Assembly: GCA_020637445.1 (NCBI GenBank) | Contig: JACJVZ010000001.1 | Location: forward strand, 1,674,001-1,738,000 | Direction: 5' to 3' | DNA: 64,000 nucleotides | Source of the DNA: Calditrichota bacterium | GTDB lineage: Bacteria; Electryoneota; RPQS01 | Shown here: positions 26,817-36,632 of the stretch, piece by piece | How the letters are laid out: every line of letters starts with the position of its first letter | How positions within the stretch are numbered: the first letter of the stretch is position 1 | Position numbers and translations under genes: made by a program | The notes under the pieces: generated by a model | Databases searched by the model: none | Told to the model about the DNA's origin: nothing | The model's input: only the letters and a program-made list of their open reading frames with translations

Positions 26817-27914
26817 TTAGTACGCATAGGGGCCTCCAAATGGCCCTATGTCAGATATTGTACTATCACGATCAAATATGCTAGGATTGCCCCTATCAAT
26901 TGCGGGAGAACCTTGCAAAAGCCGCCCGCCTTCAAAATCGAGAAGAGGATCTGCGAAAATGTCACCATTTCCAGGCTCAAACGACTGATAATTCTGTTGA
27001 TTCTGCCAAAACAAATTATAGCCATATTCAACGGGATTTCGTGAGAGTGAGGCATTCCAGAGTGCGACATTCATTGCATACTGAAGAATGTTATTGTAGA
27101 ACTCACCCCATAGATATGCCAATTGTACACATGTACGAGAACCTGTAAACAAGTTATTTGTTATGTGTCCATTGGAGTAGCTAACAATCATCAGCCAATC
27201 TGTAGAATCTAAAGAGAGTGAGTTATTGTAGAAATTCACTCTTGAACCATCGGCAAAGTAGGCTAAATACGTCCCTCCTGTCATGGTAAAACCACGAATC
27301 GTTGCAATTTGAGCAGAGGCAGGGCAGTAATAGCAGTTGCTCGCTCCGTTAGCATTTATACTGCACGTCGTCGGCCCCTGTTCCGACTCCAACCAAATCC
27401 CCTTTCCGAACGTATTGAGAGTTTCGTAATAGGTTCCTGACCGGACTCTAATCGTATCGAAGTCGGCGGATGCATTTATTGCGTCTTGAATTCTCGCAAA
27501 ATCATCCGGCACCCAGATAAGTTGTGGTCCTTGGGCTACAGAATTGGATACATTTATTCGCAGTACGGGACTGATGCCGAGATTGCCATATTCATCCGTT
27601 GCACGCACTTCCAGAAGATGCACACCGTCAAGCAGCGAGTCCGTTGTCAACTCAAAACGGTATGGGATCGAAAACGAAGATTGTCTCGGTGCGCCATCGA
27701 CATAAGCTTGTATAGAGGCAATCGCGGAGCTGTCGGAGATTTCGAAATCCACGCCAACCGTGCCTCTCGTTTCCGGATCAGGCTGCGTACGCCACTCGAT
27801 GATTGGCGGTTGCCAGTCCTCGGGCGAAGTGACGTTGGTAATGAACGTATCACCATCTTTGCAGCCGATGATCGTAAGAAGAAATAAAACGATGAATCCA
27901 AGTTTGAGTCGCAT
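26817..27914 (-). CDS. Lipoprotein with Ig-like domain and right-handed beta-helix
   Basis: 365 residues; AGGAGG precedes the ATG. Signal peptide with lipobox LTIIGC, so it is lipid-anchored at about Cys18. Residues about 40-130 are an Ig-like fold (VGVDFEISDSSAIASIQAYVDG ... LLEVRATDEYGNLG). Residues about 135-360 are a pectate-lyase-like beta-helix opening (DDFARIQDAINASADFDTI) with NG/NN-rich turns (FYNNSLSLDS, ITNNLFTGS). It ends DIGPFGGPYAY, a tail seen in FCB surface proteins. No catalytic residues identified; base composition is more AT-rich than its neighbours. Confidence 0.75.
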   Translation of the reverse strand: MRLKLGFIVLFLLTIIGCKDGDTFITNVTSPEDWQPPIIEWRTQPDPETRGTVGVDFEISDSSAIASIQAYVDGAPRQSSFSIPYRFELTTDSLLDGVHLLEVRATDEYGNLGISPVLRINVSNSVAQGPQLIWVPDDFARIQDAINASADFDTIRVRSGTYYETLNTFGKGIWLESEQGPTTCSINANGASNCYYCPASAQIATIRGFTMTGGTYLAYFADGSRVNFYNNSLSLDSTDWLMIVSYSNGHITNNLFTGSRTCVQLAYLWGEFYNNILQYAMNVALWNASLSRNPVEYGYNLFWQNQQNYQSFEPGNGDIFADPLLDFEGGRLLQGSPAIDRGNPSIFDRDSTISDIGPFGGPYAY

Positions 27915-28014
27915 GACGACCTCCTGAAGTGGTTGTCAGAATGTAGTTCTTGTTTGGGTAAACCGCAATCTCAATTGGAACGTCCGCTACAAACACTGCT
28001 GCGCAAAAAGCAAA

Positions 28015-28035
28015 CACCTCCCGAATCGGGAGGTG
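28015..28035 (-). terminator. Intrinsic terminator of the BNR-like gene
   Basis: Perfect 8-bp stem CACCTCCC / GGGAGGTG with a 5-base loop; on minus it is followed by TTTGCTTTTTG. Confidence 0.7.
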
Positions 28036-28064
28036 CTTGTGTGATTTTCATGCTTTGTTTACAG

Positions 28065-28105
28065 ATTCCGGCAGGGAACCGCTGCGCTTAATCCCTGCTC
28101 GGCGA
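28065..28105. repeat. 41-base interspersed repeat, copy 1
   Basis: Begins ATTCCGGCAGGGAACC and ends GCTCGGCGA. A second copy at 43408-43448 differs at only four positions. GCAGGGA and TCCCTGC can pair across a 14-base loop; the paired changes in copy 2 keep this stem. It lies just after the stop of the BNR-like gene (minus) between that gene and its terminator. Confidence 0.7.
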
Positions 28106-28141
28106 AACGGGGCATCCCCGGCGGATACCGCCGCGGTTATG

Positions 28142-30079
28142 TTATTTCAGCAGCACCATTTTCCGTGTCATCGACGTGCCGTCGAAGTCGAGCAGGGAGA
28201 AATAGACTCCGCTGGCGAAACCACTACCGTCGAAGGTCACAACATGCGCGCCCGCATTCATCGTTTCATCCACGAGCGTCGCAACTTGGCGGCCTGTCAC
28301 ATCGAACACCGCGAGTTTGACATTTCCGGCCTTGGCCAAATCAAACTGAATATTCGTCGTAGGATTGAACGGATTCGGGTAGTTTTGATGAAGCATCATT
28401 TCGCCCGGCAATTCGGCACGGTCGCCGACTGCAGAACTTGTGGTATCCGGGAAGCCCGAAGAATCGGCATGGAACGCCCAAATTTCCTGCAGCGGCAGAG
28501 TCGGAATATCACCGACGGGTATACGCATGTAGATCATGTCGTTCAACGTCGCGGGACCTTCCGCTCCATTGGCAGAGACCGCGCTGCCGCACGCATAGTC
28601 GTGCATGTACAGCGTGTGAATTTCGCCGTTCGAAATGTACTTGGCAGTGTTGATATCGCGCTCGCTGGGATCATTTCCTGTCGGCTGATTGGGCATGCCC
28701 GGAGTGTTCGACACGTTGGTCGGCAGTGCCCACGTCAAGCCGTTGTCCGTCGAGACACTCATGTAAAACTCGCCCATCGGATAGAGCAAATCACTGTAAG
28801 CGACCGAATCAAATTGCTGGAACGAACAGTAGAGATACCCGTTTGTCGTGTCAATGGCCAAACTCGGACGTTGACACATCAGATTGTTGACGCCGAGGCC
28901 GTTGGCCAAAGAATCGTTTATGTAATAGGCTTGGTTGATGAGGCTGTACATCTCGCGGTCTTCGCCCCAATGCCACATGGTCGCGTAAATCAACCCGTAC
29001 GGTCCGGGAACACAACTTTCATCGACCGCGAAGTAGGCTTGTGCCGTGAACGCAACGTGCACGTTGTCATCGTCATCCATGATCAAAGACAGATCGAGCC
29101 ACGGACGGAACGTGTCCCCCACGCAGGTCGCGTAGTCGCCACCGGTCGAACAGCACGTCGTATCATTCGGCGGAAGGTTCGTCACAGAGATCGTTTCACC
29201 CCAGTTGAGGCCGCCGTCTTCGGAGATCTTGAGCAGGATATTCTCGTCGTCAAGGAAGCCGACTGGATCAACGGGATCGGCAATCCATGCCACAGCGACG
29301 CGGTTGGTCAGCCGCGAACAAGCGACGTCAATCGTGATGAACGACGCTTCTTCCCACGGTGTTTCAAATTCTTGTTCCCAGTCGATGGCCAATCCGTAAC
29401 CGTTTTCGTACGCCGGCACGCCGCGCGCATAATACTCCGCGCTGGCTCCGCCGCTTTCGGTGGCCACCATGTGGATTTTGCCATCAATATCCATGTCGAT
29501 ATGCGGCCAGATGATTTGCGGTTCTCCGGCGGGATAAGGAACTTCAAAGCCCGTGAAGGCTGCCGAACAAGTGTCAAAATCGATCGCCGCGACAGCGTGC
29601 GGATTGCTGATCGGAATATCATGATAGGCCGGGAATCCAAATCCGTTTTCCCATGCGGCGACATTGCAAAAACCGGCACGGGAACCAAGATTTACGCGGA
29701 TGCCGCCCGGATACAAAAAGCTGTCGGCTTCGGCACTGAAACAATTGTAATAGACGTGCCGGTCGGCGGAGCCTTCCTGCTCACCTTTCGTCCATGCTAC
29801 GTGCACATTGCCAAACGGATCAACGGCGATGGTCTTGCCGTGCGTGCCGTTGGTCTGGTAGTCATACCACGTCGTTCCCGCCACATAGTATGTCGAATTG
29901 GGAGTACCACCTTCGTCATCCAAACTATGTCCCGGGACACGCTGCAGGGCAGTGGCTGTTACCTCCTCAGTCCCATCCATGGCGACCGGGCCCATGACCT
30001 TGACCTTTGCGGGAAACGCAAAGGAGTTTATAAATGCAATACAAACAAATAGTAACGCGATCAGGATTCGCCCTATCAT
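28142..30079 (-). CDS. Secreted BNR/sialidase-like propeller protein with Por/T9SS sorting domain
   Basis: 645 residues; GGAGGTG precedes the ATG. Signal peptide of about 22 residues (ending SFAFPA). The body contains propeller-like strands with Asp-box-like phrases (VAVDPFGNVHVAWTKG, SEDGGLNWGETISVTN, DDDDNVHVAFTAQ, STDNGLTWALPTNVS), typical of non-catalytic BNR proteins. The last 85 residues are a sorting domain (LHQNYPNPFNPTTNIQF, VFDVTGRQVATLVDE, ASGVYF). Cys-rich patches (DTTCCSTGGDYATCVGD) suggest disulfides. A surface or released protein of unknown target. Confidence 0.85.
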   Translation of the reverse strand: MIGRILIALLFVCIAFINSFAFPAKVKVMGPVAMDGTEEVTATALQRVPGHSLDDEGGTPNSTYYVAGTTWYDYQTNGTHGKTIAVDPFGNVHVAWTKGEQEGSADRHVYYNCFSAEADSFLYPGGIRVNLGSRAGFCNVAAWENGFGFPAYHDIPISNPHAVAAIDFDTCSAAFTGFEVPYPAGEPQIIWPHIDMDIDGKIHMVATESGGASAEYYARGVPAYENGYGLAIDWEQEFETPWEEASFITIDVACSRLTNRVAVAWIADPVDPVGFLDDENILLKISEDGGLNWGETISVTNLPPNDTTCCSTGGDYATCVGDTFRPWLDLSLIMDDDDNVHVAFTAQAYFAVDESCVPGPYGLIYATMWHWGEDREMYSLINQAYYINDSLANGLGVNNLMCQRPSLAIDTTNGYLYCSFQQFDSVAYSDLLYPMGEFYMSVSTDNGLTWALPTNVSNTPGMPNQPTGNDPSERDINTAKYISNGEIHTLYMHDYACGSAVSANGAEGPATLNDMIYMRIPVGDIPTLPLQEIWAFHADSSGFPDTTSSAVGDRAELPGEMMLHQNYPNPFNPTTNIQFDLAKAGNVKLAVFDVTGRQVATLVDETMNAGAHVVTFDGSGFASGVYFSLLDFDGTSMTRKMVLLK

Positions 30080-30152
30080 GTGACACCTCCGCGGTAAATA
30101 CTGGGACCCTATTACATTTCAAAAGAAAAGGTAGAGCGAATGTACAGAAAAG

Positions 30153-30186
30153 TCAAGCGCCTTCCACACGGAAGGCGCTTTTCTTT
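30153..30186 (-). terminator. Intrinsic terminator of the TonB-receptor/DUF4249 operon
   Basis: Perfect 11-bp stem AAGCGCCTTCC / GGAAGGCGCTT with an ACAC loop; T-rich on both sides, so it could also stop plus-strand transcription. Confidence 0.75.
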
Positions 30187-30205
30187 AGGATTTGATTTCT
30201 GTGGC

Positions 30206-31042
30206 TCAGTCCGCAATCGTATCCGTCACGACAACATCGAACGTGTCACAGCCGACAGCGCAGAAGATACCTTTTCCGCCGATGACATTGGATTCGGGAT
30301 CGTTGGTAGTCGAACCGAATTGCACGGAGCCTAAGTAATTCCACCACACGGTATCGCATGAGAAAGCGCGCAGCCGCGTCGGGCCCTCGTAGCACAATGT
30401 AATCCACGGCAACAGAAGCCCAGAAATGTCCCGGCTGGCCCAAGCAAACAAATAGCTGCCCGGACCGTTGTCATTTCCGAAATCACAGCTCTCGCCGTAT
30501 TTCGACTGGTCCATCGCTTCAATCAGCACGGCGTAGGCGTAGTTTGCCGAGTCCGTCGTCCAGTTCATTTGCAAGTAGTCTCCGCCGTACTCCAGCGTAT
30601 CGGGATCGGGACGAATTTCGCCGGTGTTGACGTTGAACAAGAACACGTCGGTGAGTTCAAGAGCGGCTGCGGAAGTCGTATGCGCACGGAGCGAGTCCCC
30701 GTCCTTGGCAACCAGCAAGTCGTACGCCTTACTCTTAGTTACGAGCGGAGCCGAGTCCGCGGCGGCATAGGTCCCTTCGATCCCGGAGATTGCTTCGGTC
30801 AAGGGATAGCTCACTCCATCCACGGTTACAAAAACGTCCGCTCCGGTAATGCGCACCGAATCGGCATAGTATGCTTGGTCGAACGGAATCACTTTGGTCA
30901 GAGAAATCTGCATGCGCTGTCCCACCCACATAAATCCGTCCACTACGATTTCTTCGTGGTACTTGCTGGGTTTCTCGTCGTCGCATGCCGTGAGCACAAA
31001 CATGCCAAACAACACCAGTAGAATATAAGAGATGTATTTCAT
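30206..31042 (-). CDS. DUF4249-like outer-membrane lipoprotein
   Basis: 278 residues; lipobox VLTAC at about residue 20 after a hydrophobic signal. The start (YHEEIVVDGFMWVGQRMQISLTKVIPF) and the following beta-rich domain match DUF4249, a family encoded almost always beside TonB-dependent receptors in the FCB group. It starts 2 bases after the receptor stop codon, so the pair is coupled. It may be a surface substrate-binding partner; the substrate is unknown. Confidence 0.78.
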   Translation of the reverse strand: MKYISYILLVLFGMFVLTACDDEKPSKYHEEIVVDGFMWVGQRMQISLTKVIPFDQAYYADSVRITGADVFVTVDGVSYPLTEAISGIEGTYAAADSAPLVTKSKAYDLLVAKDGDSLRAHTTSAAALELTDVFLFNVNTGEIRPDPDTLEYGGDYLQMNWTTDSANYAYAVLIEAMDQSKYGESCDFGNDNGPGSYLFAWASRDISGLLLPWITLCYEGPTRLRAFSCDTVWWNYLGSVQFGSTTNDPESNVIGGKGIFCAVGCDTFDVVVTDTIAD

Positions 31043-31044
31043 GT

Positions 31045-33297
31045 TTAGAACTCCGCGGTAAAGCCAAGTGACGGCAAGAACGGCAACTGTCCGCCGATGT
31101 TCAATCCTACCGGATTGGTTGAGAAGTCAGTCGTTAGGAACAGCGGATTCTTGCGGTTGAATACGTTAATGATTTCGAAATACGGCGAGAAGGTGCACCA
31201 GTTCCAATGGTATTTCAACCTGTAGGCGACGTCCACGCGCACATACGCATCAAACCGCTCGCCGAACTTCCAACCTTGCTGGAAGAAATGGGCGGGCAAC
31301 CCAAGACCCGGACTGTACGCTCCCGTCGGTTTTGTGTACGGCAAACCGGAAGAGTAGTTCATGCGCATTTCCAGACTTCCACGCTGGCGAATCTTTCTGC
31401 TGACGAACAGATTCGTATTGTGCTGTCGGTCGAAGAATGCAGGGAACGACAGGCCGTCGTCAATGGCCTCGAAATCTGCGAAAGCCCCGAAGATTCTCCT
31501 TGATCTTCCCCAGCCATAGCCCCAACTCATTTCATAGGCGCCGAAATTTCCGCCTATGGAAAGGTCGAATCCGTAGGCATAACCTTTTCCGACGCGAACG
31601 TAGTCTTCAAGATCGGTGTCTCCGTCATCCATGACGTCGACGAGATCGAGCTGCACGAGATTCTGGAATTTCTTGTAATATGCGCCGCCGGAAAGTTTGA
31701 AGCGTCCCAAACTGTCGTCGACAAATGTCAGCGCGTAGTGTTGCCCGCGCGCGATACCGAACCGGTCGCTCAAGGGTACATAGGAATCGAACAGCGACGC
31801 ATCTTCACCCAGCCGCATTTGCTGCAAGTACTGAGTGTAGAGACCCCATGCCCCGCTGACGTAGGCTCCCGGTCCCAAGTCGCGCCGCGCGGCAAGACGG
31901 GGACTAACTTCCGATTCATCGGTCACACCGTAGTATTCGTAACGCAGTCCCGGACTGAAGGTCCAATCTTCGGTAAACCTGTAGTCATCAGTCGCGTATA
32001 AGGAATACAATTCGCCGGAATATGTGTTTTTGCCGAACAGGAAGTCGTTCGTGTTTGCTTCCAGCGCAGAGCTAAAGAATTTGCCTTCGACGCCGAATTG
32101 AAGCGTGTTGCGTGCATTGGCGTAATAGGTAAAGTCCGACTCCGCCGTCAAGTCATTGATATAGTTTCTCCATTCGAACCAGTCTTGTCCGGTCTCGAAG
32201 CGCTGGTTCCCGTAGTATTTGCTTCCGGCGAACGTGGAGTGCGAATAGAGTTTCGGCGAAAAGATATGCACGAAGGGAACGCTGAAGGTGCGGTTTCCCC
32301 ACGTGAGCCGCAGACGGTCATCCGTCGCCGACGAAAGCTGGAGAATGTCGTCACCCCAATACACAGACGGCGAGATACGGTCACCGTTGGCAAAGTCGCG
32401 GTTTATCTTGGCGTTGAAATCGTAGAAATAGTAAGGGAATTCATCTTCGATGATTCCCGCACTCTTGAAAGCTTTGGTCGCCGCGTCAATATAGGTTCTG
32501 CGTCCGGCTACGAGCCACGATCCTTGCGGCATCGGGCCTTCCAGCATTGCGGTCGAAGACAACAGTGACAATCCGACCTTACCTTCGACTTTGTTGCGAT
32601 TTCCTTCCCTGTCCGCGACATCGACGACCGCCGAGAGCCGTCCTCCGTATTGCGCGCCGAATCCGCCTTTAATCAGCTTGACGTCCTTGACGGCATCCAT
32701 ATTAAAGATTGAAAACAAACCACCGAGATGGGTTGGTTTGTAGACATTGATTCCGTTCAAGAGAATCAAGTTCTGGTCGCCCGAGCCTCCCCAGATATTC
32801 AGCTCGGCTGAAAAATCGCTGGACGGGAGAACACCCGCCGTGGCTTGTAGGGCACGCATCAAATCTGGCTCGGCAAGCTGCGGCAGCTTCATCAGTTCTT
32901 TCGGCGTGACTTCGATCTGCGCAACTTTGGGAGCAAACTCCGGCTCCTTGTCCCGCATCCCGAGAATTTCGACGGCCTTGAACTGAATCGCCGCGTCCTG
33001 CATTCTCACATCGATGTTTTGGTTTTGGCCCTCCTTTACCTTGATCGGTTTCCGCAACTGCTCGTAGCCCAGCGAATTGAACACCAAAGTGTAATCGCCC
33101 GGCTCAAGATTCGGAATCGAGAAGAACCCTTCGACATTGGCCGCCGCTCCCCGGTTAGTTCCTTCGACGACCACGGCAACGGAGGGTATCGATTCCCCGG
33201 TTGACTGGTCTTTGATCTTCCCGGAAACCGTGGTATTCCCCAATGCCACGGCGGTCATCCCGAAGATCAGGAGGATGACCTGAACAAGTTTACCCAT
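31045..33297 (-). CDS. TonB-dependent outer-membrane receptor with carboxypeptidase-regulatory-like domain
   Basis: 750 residues. Signal peptide of about 20 residues, then a CarboxypepD_reg-like domain (residues about 22-105: VSGKIKDQSTGESIPSVAVV ... NSLGYEQLRKPI). The plug domain follows (about 120-250: LMRALQATAGV, SGDQNLILLNGI, FNMDAVKDVKLIKGGFGAQYG), then a beta-barrel ending in Phe (GFTAEF), the normal barrel-insertion signal. It imports an unknown ligand with ExbBD-TonB. Co-transcribed with the DUF4249 lipoprotein gene. Confidence 0.9.
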   Translation of the reverse strand: MGKLVQVILLIFGMTAVALGNTTVSGKIKDQSTGESIPSVAVVVEGTNRGAAANVEGFFSIPNLEPGDYTLVFNSLGYEQLRKPIKVKEGQNQNIDVRMQDAAIQFKAVEILGMRDKEPEFAPKVAQIEVTPKELMKLPQLAEPDLMRALQATAGVLPSSDFSAELNIWGGSGDQNLILLNGINVYKPTHLGGLFSIFNMDAVKDVKLIKGGFGAQYGGRLSAVVDVADREGNRNKVEGKVGLSLLSSTAMLEGPMPQGSWLVAGRRTYIDAATKAFKSAGIIEDEFPYYFYDFNAKINRDFANGDRISPSVYWGDDILQLSSATDDRLRLTWGNRTFSVPFVHIFSPKLYSHSTFAGSKYYGNQRFETGQDWFEWRNYINDLTAESDFTYYANARNTLQFGVEGKFFSSALEANTNDFLFGKNTYSGELYSLYATDDYRFTEDWTFSPGLRYEYYGVTDESEVSPRLAARRDLGPGAYVSGAWGLYTQYLQQMRLGEDASLFDSYVPLSDRFGIARGQHYALTFVDDSLGRFKLSGGAYYKKFQNLVQLDLVDVMDDGDTDLEDYVRVGKGYAYGFDLSIGGNFGAYEMSWGYGWGRSRRIFGAFADFEAIDDGLSFPAFFDRQHNTNLFVSRKIRQRGSLEMRMNYSSGLPYTKPTGAYSPGLGLPAHFFQQGWKFGERFDAYVRVDVAYRLKYHWNWCTFSPYFEIINVFNRKNPLFLTTDFSTNPVGLNIGGQLPFLPSLGFTAEF

Positions 33298-33360
33298 GAT
33301 TTATACACTCCAAATTCATTAACAAATGGCCTTGCGGCCTACCCTCAGGTTTGCTAACTT

Positions 33361-33389
33361 ATGACAACTTGATTTTGATATGGTTTAAT
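33361..33389 (+). promoter_or_regulatory. Candidate sigma-70 promoter of the symporter gene
   Basis: ATGACA (33361-33366), 17-base spacer, TTTAAT (33384-33389), with the start codon 17 bases further on. Confidence 0.35.
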
Positions 33390-33405
33390 TGGTGAAATTT
33401 AGTGC

Positions 33406-34677
33406 ATGTCTTCCAATAAGAAAGCCACTCTAACACTTTGGATCCTCGGTGCGTTGCTGGCCGGGCTGGTGTTCGGAATTGTCGGCCACGCTGTTTTTCC
33501 CGAAACAATCAGTCAAGTACTGATCAAGTGGTTGTTCAAACCAGTCGGCGACATGTTCTTGCGCGCCATAACGATGCTGGTTGTTCCGATTGTGTTCATC
33601 TCACTTGTCCACGGATCTGCGACTATCGGCGATCCGAAGAAGCTCGGTCGAGTGGGATTGCGCGTAATGGCAATTTACTTGGTCACGACGGCTGTCGCGG
33701 TGTCCATGGCACTTTTTATCGCGGAAGTCATCATTCGTCCGGGAACCGGTATTACTCTGCCGACGGACGCGGCCTTTGCTCCGAAAGAAGCTCCATTTAT
33801 CATGGACGTCTTCGTGGACATGATACCCAAAAACCCATTTCAGGCAATGGTCGACGGGAACATGCTGCAAGTGATCTGTTTCGCTCTACTTCTTGGAGTC
33901 GCGCTGGCTCATCTGGGAAAGAAGGGGGAGCCGATGATGAAACTTGCGGAAATCGGCAATGACGTCATGATGCGCGTCGTGGAAATCGTGATTTGGCTGG
34001 CCGTGCCGGGCGTGTTTGCTTTGATTGCGAAAGTGATGCTGGAACAGGGGCTCGACGTGCTGCTCCCACTCCTTGCATATGTATTGACACTGTCAGGGAC
34101 GCTTCTGTTGCAGCTCTTTTTGATTTATCCTGCGCTGCTCTATTCGCTTACAAGATTGTCGCCCGTTCAGTTTTTCAAGAATCACATTCCGGTCATGACG
34201 GTCGCGTTTTCGACGTCATCTTCTAACGCAACGCTGCCGGTGTCCATCGAAGTTGCCGAGCGGCGGCAAGGAGTGTCGAAAGGAATAGCGAGTTTTGCTT
34301 TGCCGTTGGGGGCGACGATCAATATGGACGGTACAGCAATCATGCAAGGCGTGGCGACGGCGTTTATCGCGCAGGTTTATGGGATCGACTTGACTTTTCA
34401 GCAATTGGTGACCGTCGTGGTAACGGCGGCCCTCGCCTCGATTGGCACCGCAGGAGTTCCCGGTGTGGGACTGATCACGCTTTCGATGGTGCTGATGTCC
34501 GTTAACTTGCCGGTAGAGGGCATCGCCTTAATCATCGGTGTGGACAGGCTTCTCGACATGCTGCGCACGACGGTAAACGTAACCGGCGACGCCGCAACGG
34601 CAGTTGTGATATCGAAAATGGAGAACGAATTGGACGTCGAGACGTTCCACGCTGAGAACGTCGAGGAAGAAGATTAG
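33406..34677 (+). CDS. Dicarboxylate/glutamate:cation symporter (DAACS family)
   Basis: 423 residues with 8 hydrophobic segments and the hairpin signatures of the family: AFSTSSSNATLP (HP1), the cation site ATINMDGTA, and GTAGVPGVG (HP2). The last membrane helix has DRLLDMLRTTVNVTGD with the substrate-coordinating Asp/Arg/Asn. It takes up an acidic amino acid or a C4-dicarboxylate with H+ or Na+; which one cannot be told. Single gene with its own terminator. Confidence 0.93.
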   Translation: MSSNKKATLTLWILGALLAGLVFGIVGHAVFPETISQVLIKWLFKPVGDMFLRAITMLVVPIVFISLVHGSATIGDPKKLGRVGLRVMAIYLVTTAVAVSMALFIAEVIIRPGTGITLPTDAAFAPKEAPFIMDVFVDMIPKNPFQAMVDGNMLQVICFALLLGVALAHLGKKGEPMMKLAEIGNDVMMRVVEIVIWLAVPGVFALIAKVMLEQGLDVLLPLLAYVLTLSGTLLLQLFLIYPALLYSLTRLSPVQFFKNHIPVMTVAFSTSSSNATLPVSIEVAERRQGVSKGIASFALPLGATINMDGTAIMQGVATAFIAQVYGIDLTFQQLVTVVVTAALASIGTAGVPGVGLITLSMVLMSVNLPVEGIALIIGVDRLLDMLRTTVNVTGDAATAVVISKMENELDVETFHAENVEEED

Positions 34678-34698
34678 TTCCACATTCGATCTTAACAC

Positions 34699-34727
34699 AA
34701 AGGGCGGCTATTGCCGCCCTTTTATAT
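34699..34727. terminator. Bidirectional intrinsic terminator
   Basis: Perfect 10-bp stem AAAGGGCGGC / GCCGCCCTTT with loop TATT, between the symporter gene and the converging M32 peptidase gene. Confidence 0.85.
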
Positions 34728-34733
34728 TTTTCG

Positions 34734-36245
34734 TCACAGTGAATAGAGTGACGAGAATTTTTCCGTCAAGTAGTCCAGGTAGTCTTTCGTTTGCAGCGGC
34801 CTGCCGGTGGCCTTTAGCATCAGGTCATCACGCGAGTATCTCCGGCCCTGCAGATGGACATTTTCCCTAAGCCAATGCAGAATCTCTTTGAAATTTCCTG
34901 CTTCGATTTGAGACTGCATGTTGTGCATGTCTTGGTGCATCTTTTTCCAAAACTGTCCGGCGGCAATATTGCCGACACTGTAGGACGGGAAGTAACCGAA
35001 ACTACCACCGCTCCAATGCACGTCCTGCATCACGCCTTCCTTGCCGTCATTGGGCGGAGTCAGACCCAAGTAGTCGTAGACTTTCTTGTTCCAAACTTTC
35101 GGCAAATCGGAAACGGAAATCGATCCGTCGAATAACCCGCGTTCGATTTCGAAGCGCAAGATGATATGAAGATCGTACGTCAACTCATCGGCTTCGACTC
35201 GAACGAGTGAACGCTCGACGTGGTTGGTGGCGAGCACCCAGTCTTCGACGGACATTCCCGCGAGTTCTGTTCCGAAGTAGCCCAGCAAAGCCGGATAGAA
35301 GTGCTTCCAGAACGGCAAGCCGCGTCCGATATAGTTTTCCCACATCCGGCTTTGTGATTCGTGAAGTCCATAGCTCAGAGCTTCAGAGAGCGGCGTCCCG
35401 TAAGTTTCCGGTGCCACTCCCTGCTCATAGAGTCCGTGTCCCATCTCGTGGATGATTCCGAAAATCGCCTGCGTCGGCATATTTTCGTCGTAGCGGGTCG
35501 TCAAGCGAACATCTCCCAGCCCGCCGGAACAGAACGGGTGGATCGACGTGTCGAGCCTGCCTGCTTCTGTATCAAACCCGATCTTGCCGATGAGCAATTC
35601 GCCAAAGGCCTTTTGCTTTGCCGCCGCGAATTTGTTCTTCTGGAAATCCAGCTTTGCCTTGACTTTTGAGTTTATGACTTTCTCGGAGAGCGGCACGGTA
35701 ACGGCCTTGACTTCATCGAACAGCTTAGTCAGAGACTCGGCCGTTGCGCCGGGCTCATACTCTTCGATCAGCGCATTGAGAGGAGTTCCCTTGTAGCCAT
35801 AGGCTTCGGCAAGTTTCTTCGTGAGTTCGACGAGCTTTTCAAGCTCGGGCGCGAACATCCCAAAATCGGCTTTTTCCCGTGCGCGGCCCCATATATCGTG
35901 AGTCAAGGACTGTTGGCGGGAAAGCTCTTCTACGAGTTCTTGCGGCACCTTTGTCGCCCGGTCGTAGTCGCGAGCCATTTCGCGAACGTTAGCCTTTTCA
36001 GCGTCCGACAACTCGCCGTTGACATTTTTCAGGTTTTCAAGCAAGTCACCGATCTTTCGCGAGGTTAGCCGTTCGTGGGCCAAGCCACTGACCATGGCTA
36101 ATTGGTTGGCTCGTTTTGCGGCGCCTTTGGGCGGCATGTTGACCTGCATATCCCAGCCTAATACACCCGCGATGCCCGAGAGTGTGGAGTAGCTCTTGAA
36201 TTCGTTCTCGAGTTCGAGATAGGTTTTTTTGGTGTCCGTGGCCAT
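34734..36245 (-). CDS. Carboxypeptidase Taq family metallopeptidase (M32)
   Basis: 503 residues, normal for M32. Catalytic zinc motif HEMGH (in IFGIIHEMGHGLYEQG), with the family blocks HPFCSGGLGDVRLTTRYDE, LHESQSRMWENY, and FGYFPSYSVGN. No signal peptide, so it is cytosolic. It removes C-terminal residues from peptides, with broad specificity in the known members. Single gene. Confidence 0.94.
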   Translation of the reverse strand: MATDTKKTYLELENEFKSYSTLSGIAGVLGWDMQVNMPPKGAAKRANQLAMVSGLAHERLTSRKIGDLLENLKNVNGELSDAEKANVREMARDYDRATKVPQELVEELSRQQSLTHDIWGRAREKADFGMFAPELEKLVELTKKLAEAYGYKGTPLNALIEEYEPGATAESLTKLFDEVKAVTVPLSEKVINSKVKAKLDFQKNKFAAAKQKAFGELLIGKIGFDTEAGRLDTSIHPFCSGGLGDVRLTTRYDENMPTQAIFGIIHEMGHGLYEQGVAPETYGTPLSEALSYGLHESQSRMWENYIGRGLPFWKHFYPALLGYFGTELAGMSVEDWVLATNHVERSLVRVEADELTYDLHIILRFEIERGLFDGSISVSDLPKVWNKKVYDYLGLTPPNDGKEGVMQDVHWSGGSFGYFPSYSVGNIAAGQFWKKMHQDMHNMQSQIEAGNFKEILHWLRENVHLQGRRYSRDDLMLKATGRPLQTKDYLDYLTEKFSSLYSL

Positions 36246-36632
36246 TGTAATCCTTGTTCAAAGCCGCCTTCCGGCTATGAAATCCGATAAAATACTCTAA
36301 ACAGCCGTGCCTCTACTATCTATAAGTTTTTGCTGCAAAAACCCAACGAGTGAGGATCGGCAAATTTCTATTTGAAGAGCCCGCCCGTTCTGGCAACGTA
36401 TCAGAAACGCATCAAGCTCTTGTTATTCTTTGCAGAAATGCAAAAATAACAAATTTCGTCAAGACTCTCAACCCCCAAGCTGAGCGTCGCCGAGGGTCAA
36501 TAATAGTCCACTTTGCTAACCACACGCGCACAATCAATTGCGAACTTACCCAGAATTTCCTTGTCTTCGGGGAATTCTTGTGTTACCTTATGGTGTGTAT
36601 AAGATTTCGCATATATTCTTCGCAACTCCTTG
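36246..36632. other. Intergenic region, no gene recognised
   Basis: 387 bases between the divergent M32 and beta-helix genes. It must hold both promoters. An open frame on plus in this stretch (from 36350) has no ribosome-binding site and overlaps the real gene out of frame. No hairpin, repeat or RNA was seen. Confidence 0.4.

Noticed and set aside
28037..30052. Open frame of 671 codons on plus opposite the BNR-like gene
   Set aside because: Antisense shadow: Arg/His-rich, no signal or domain, while the minus gene has a signal peptide, ribosome-binding site and sorting tail.
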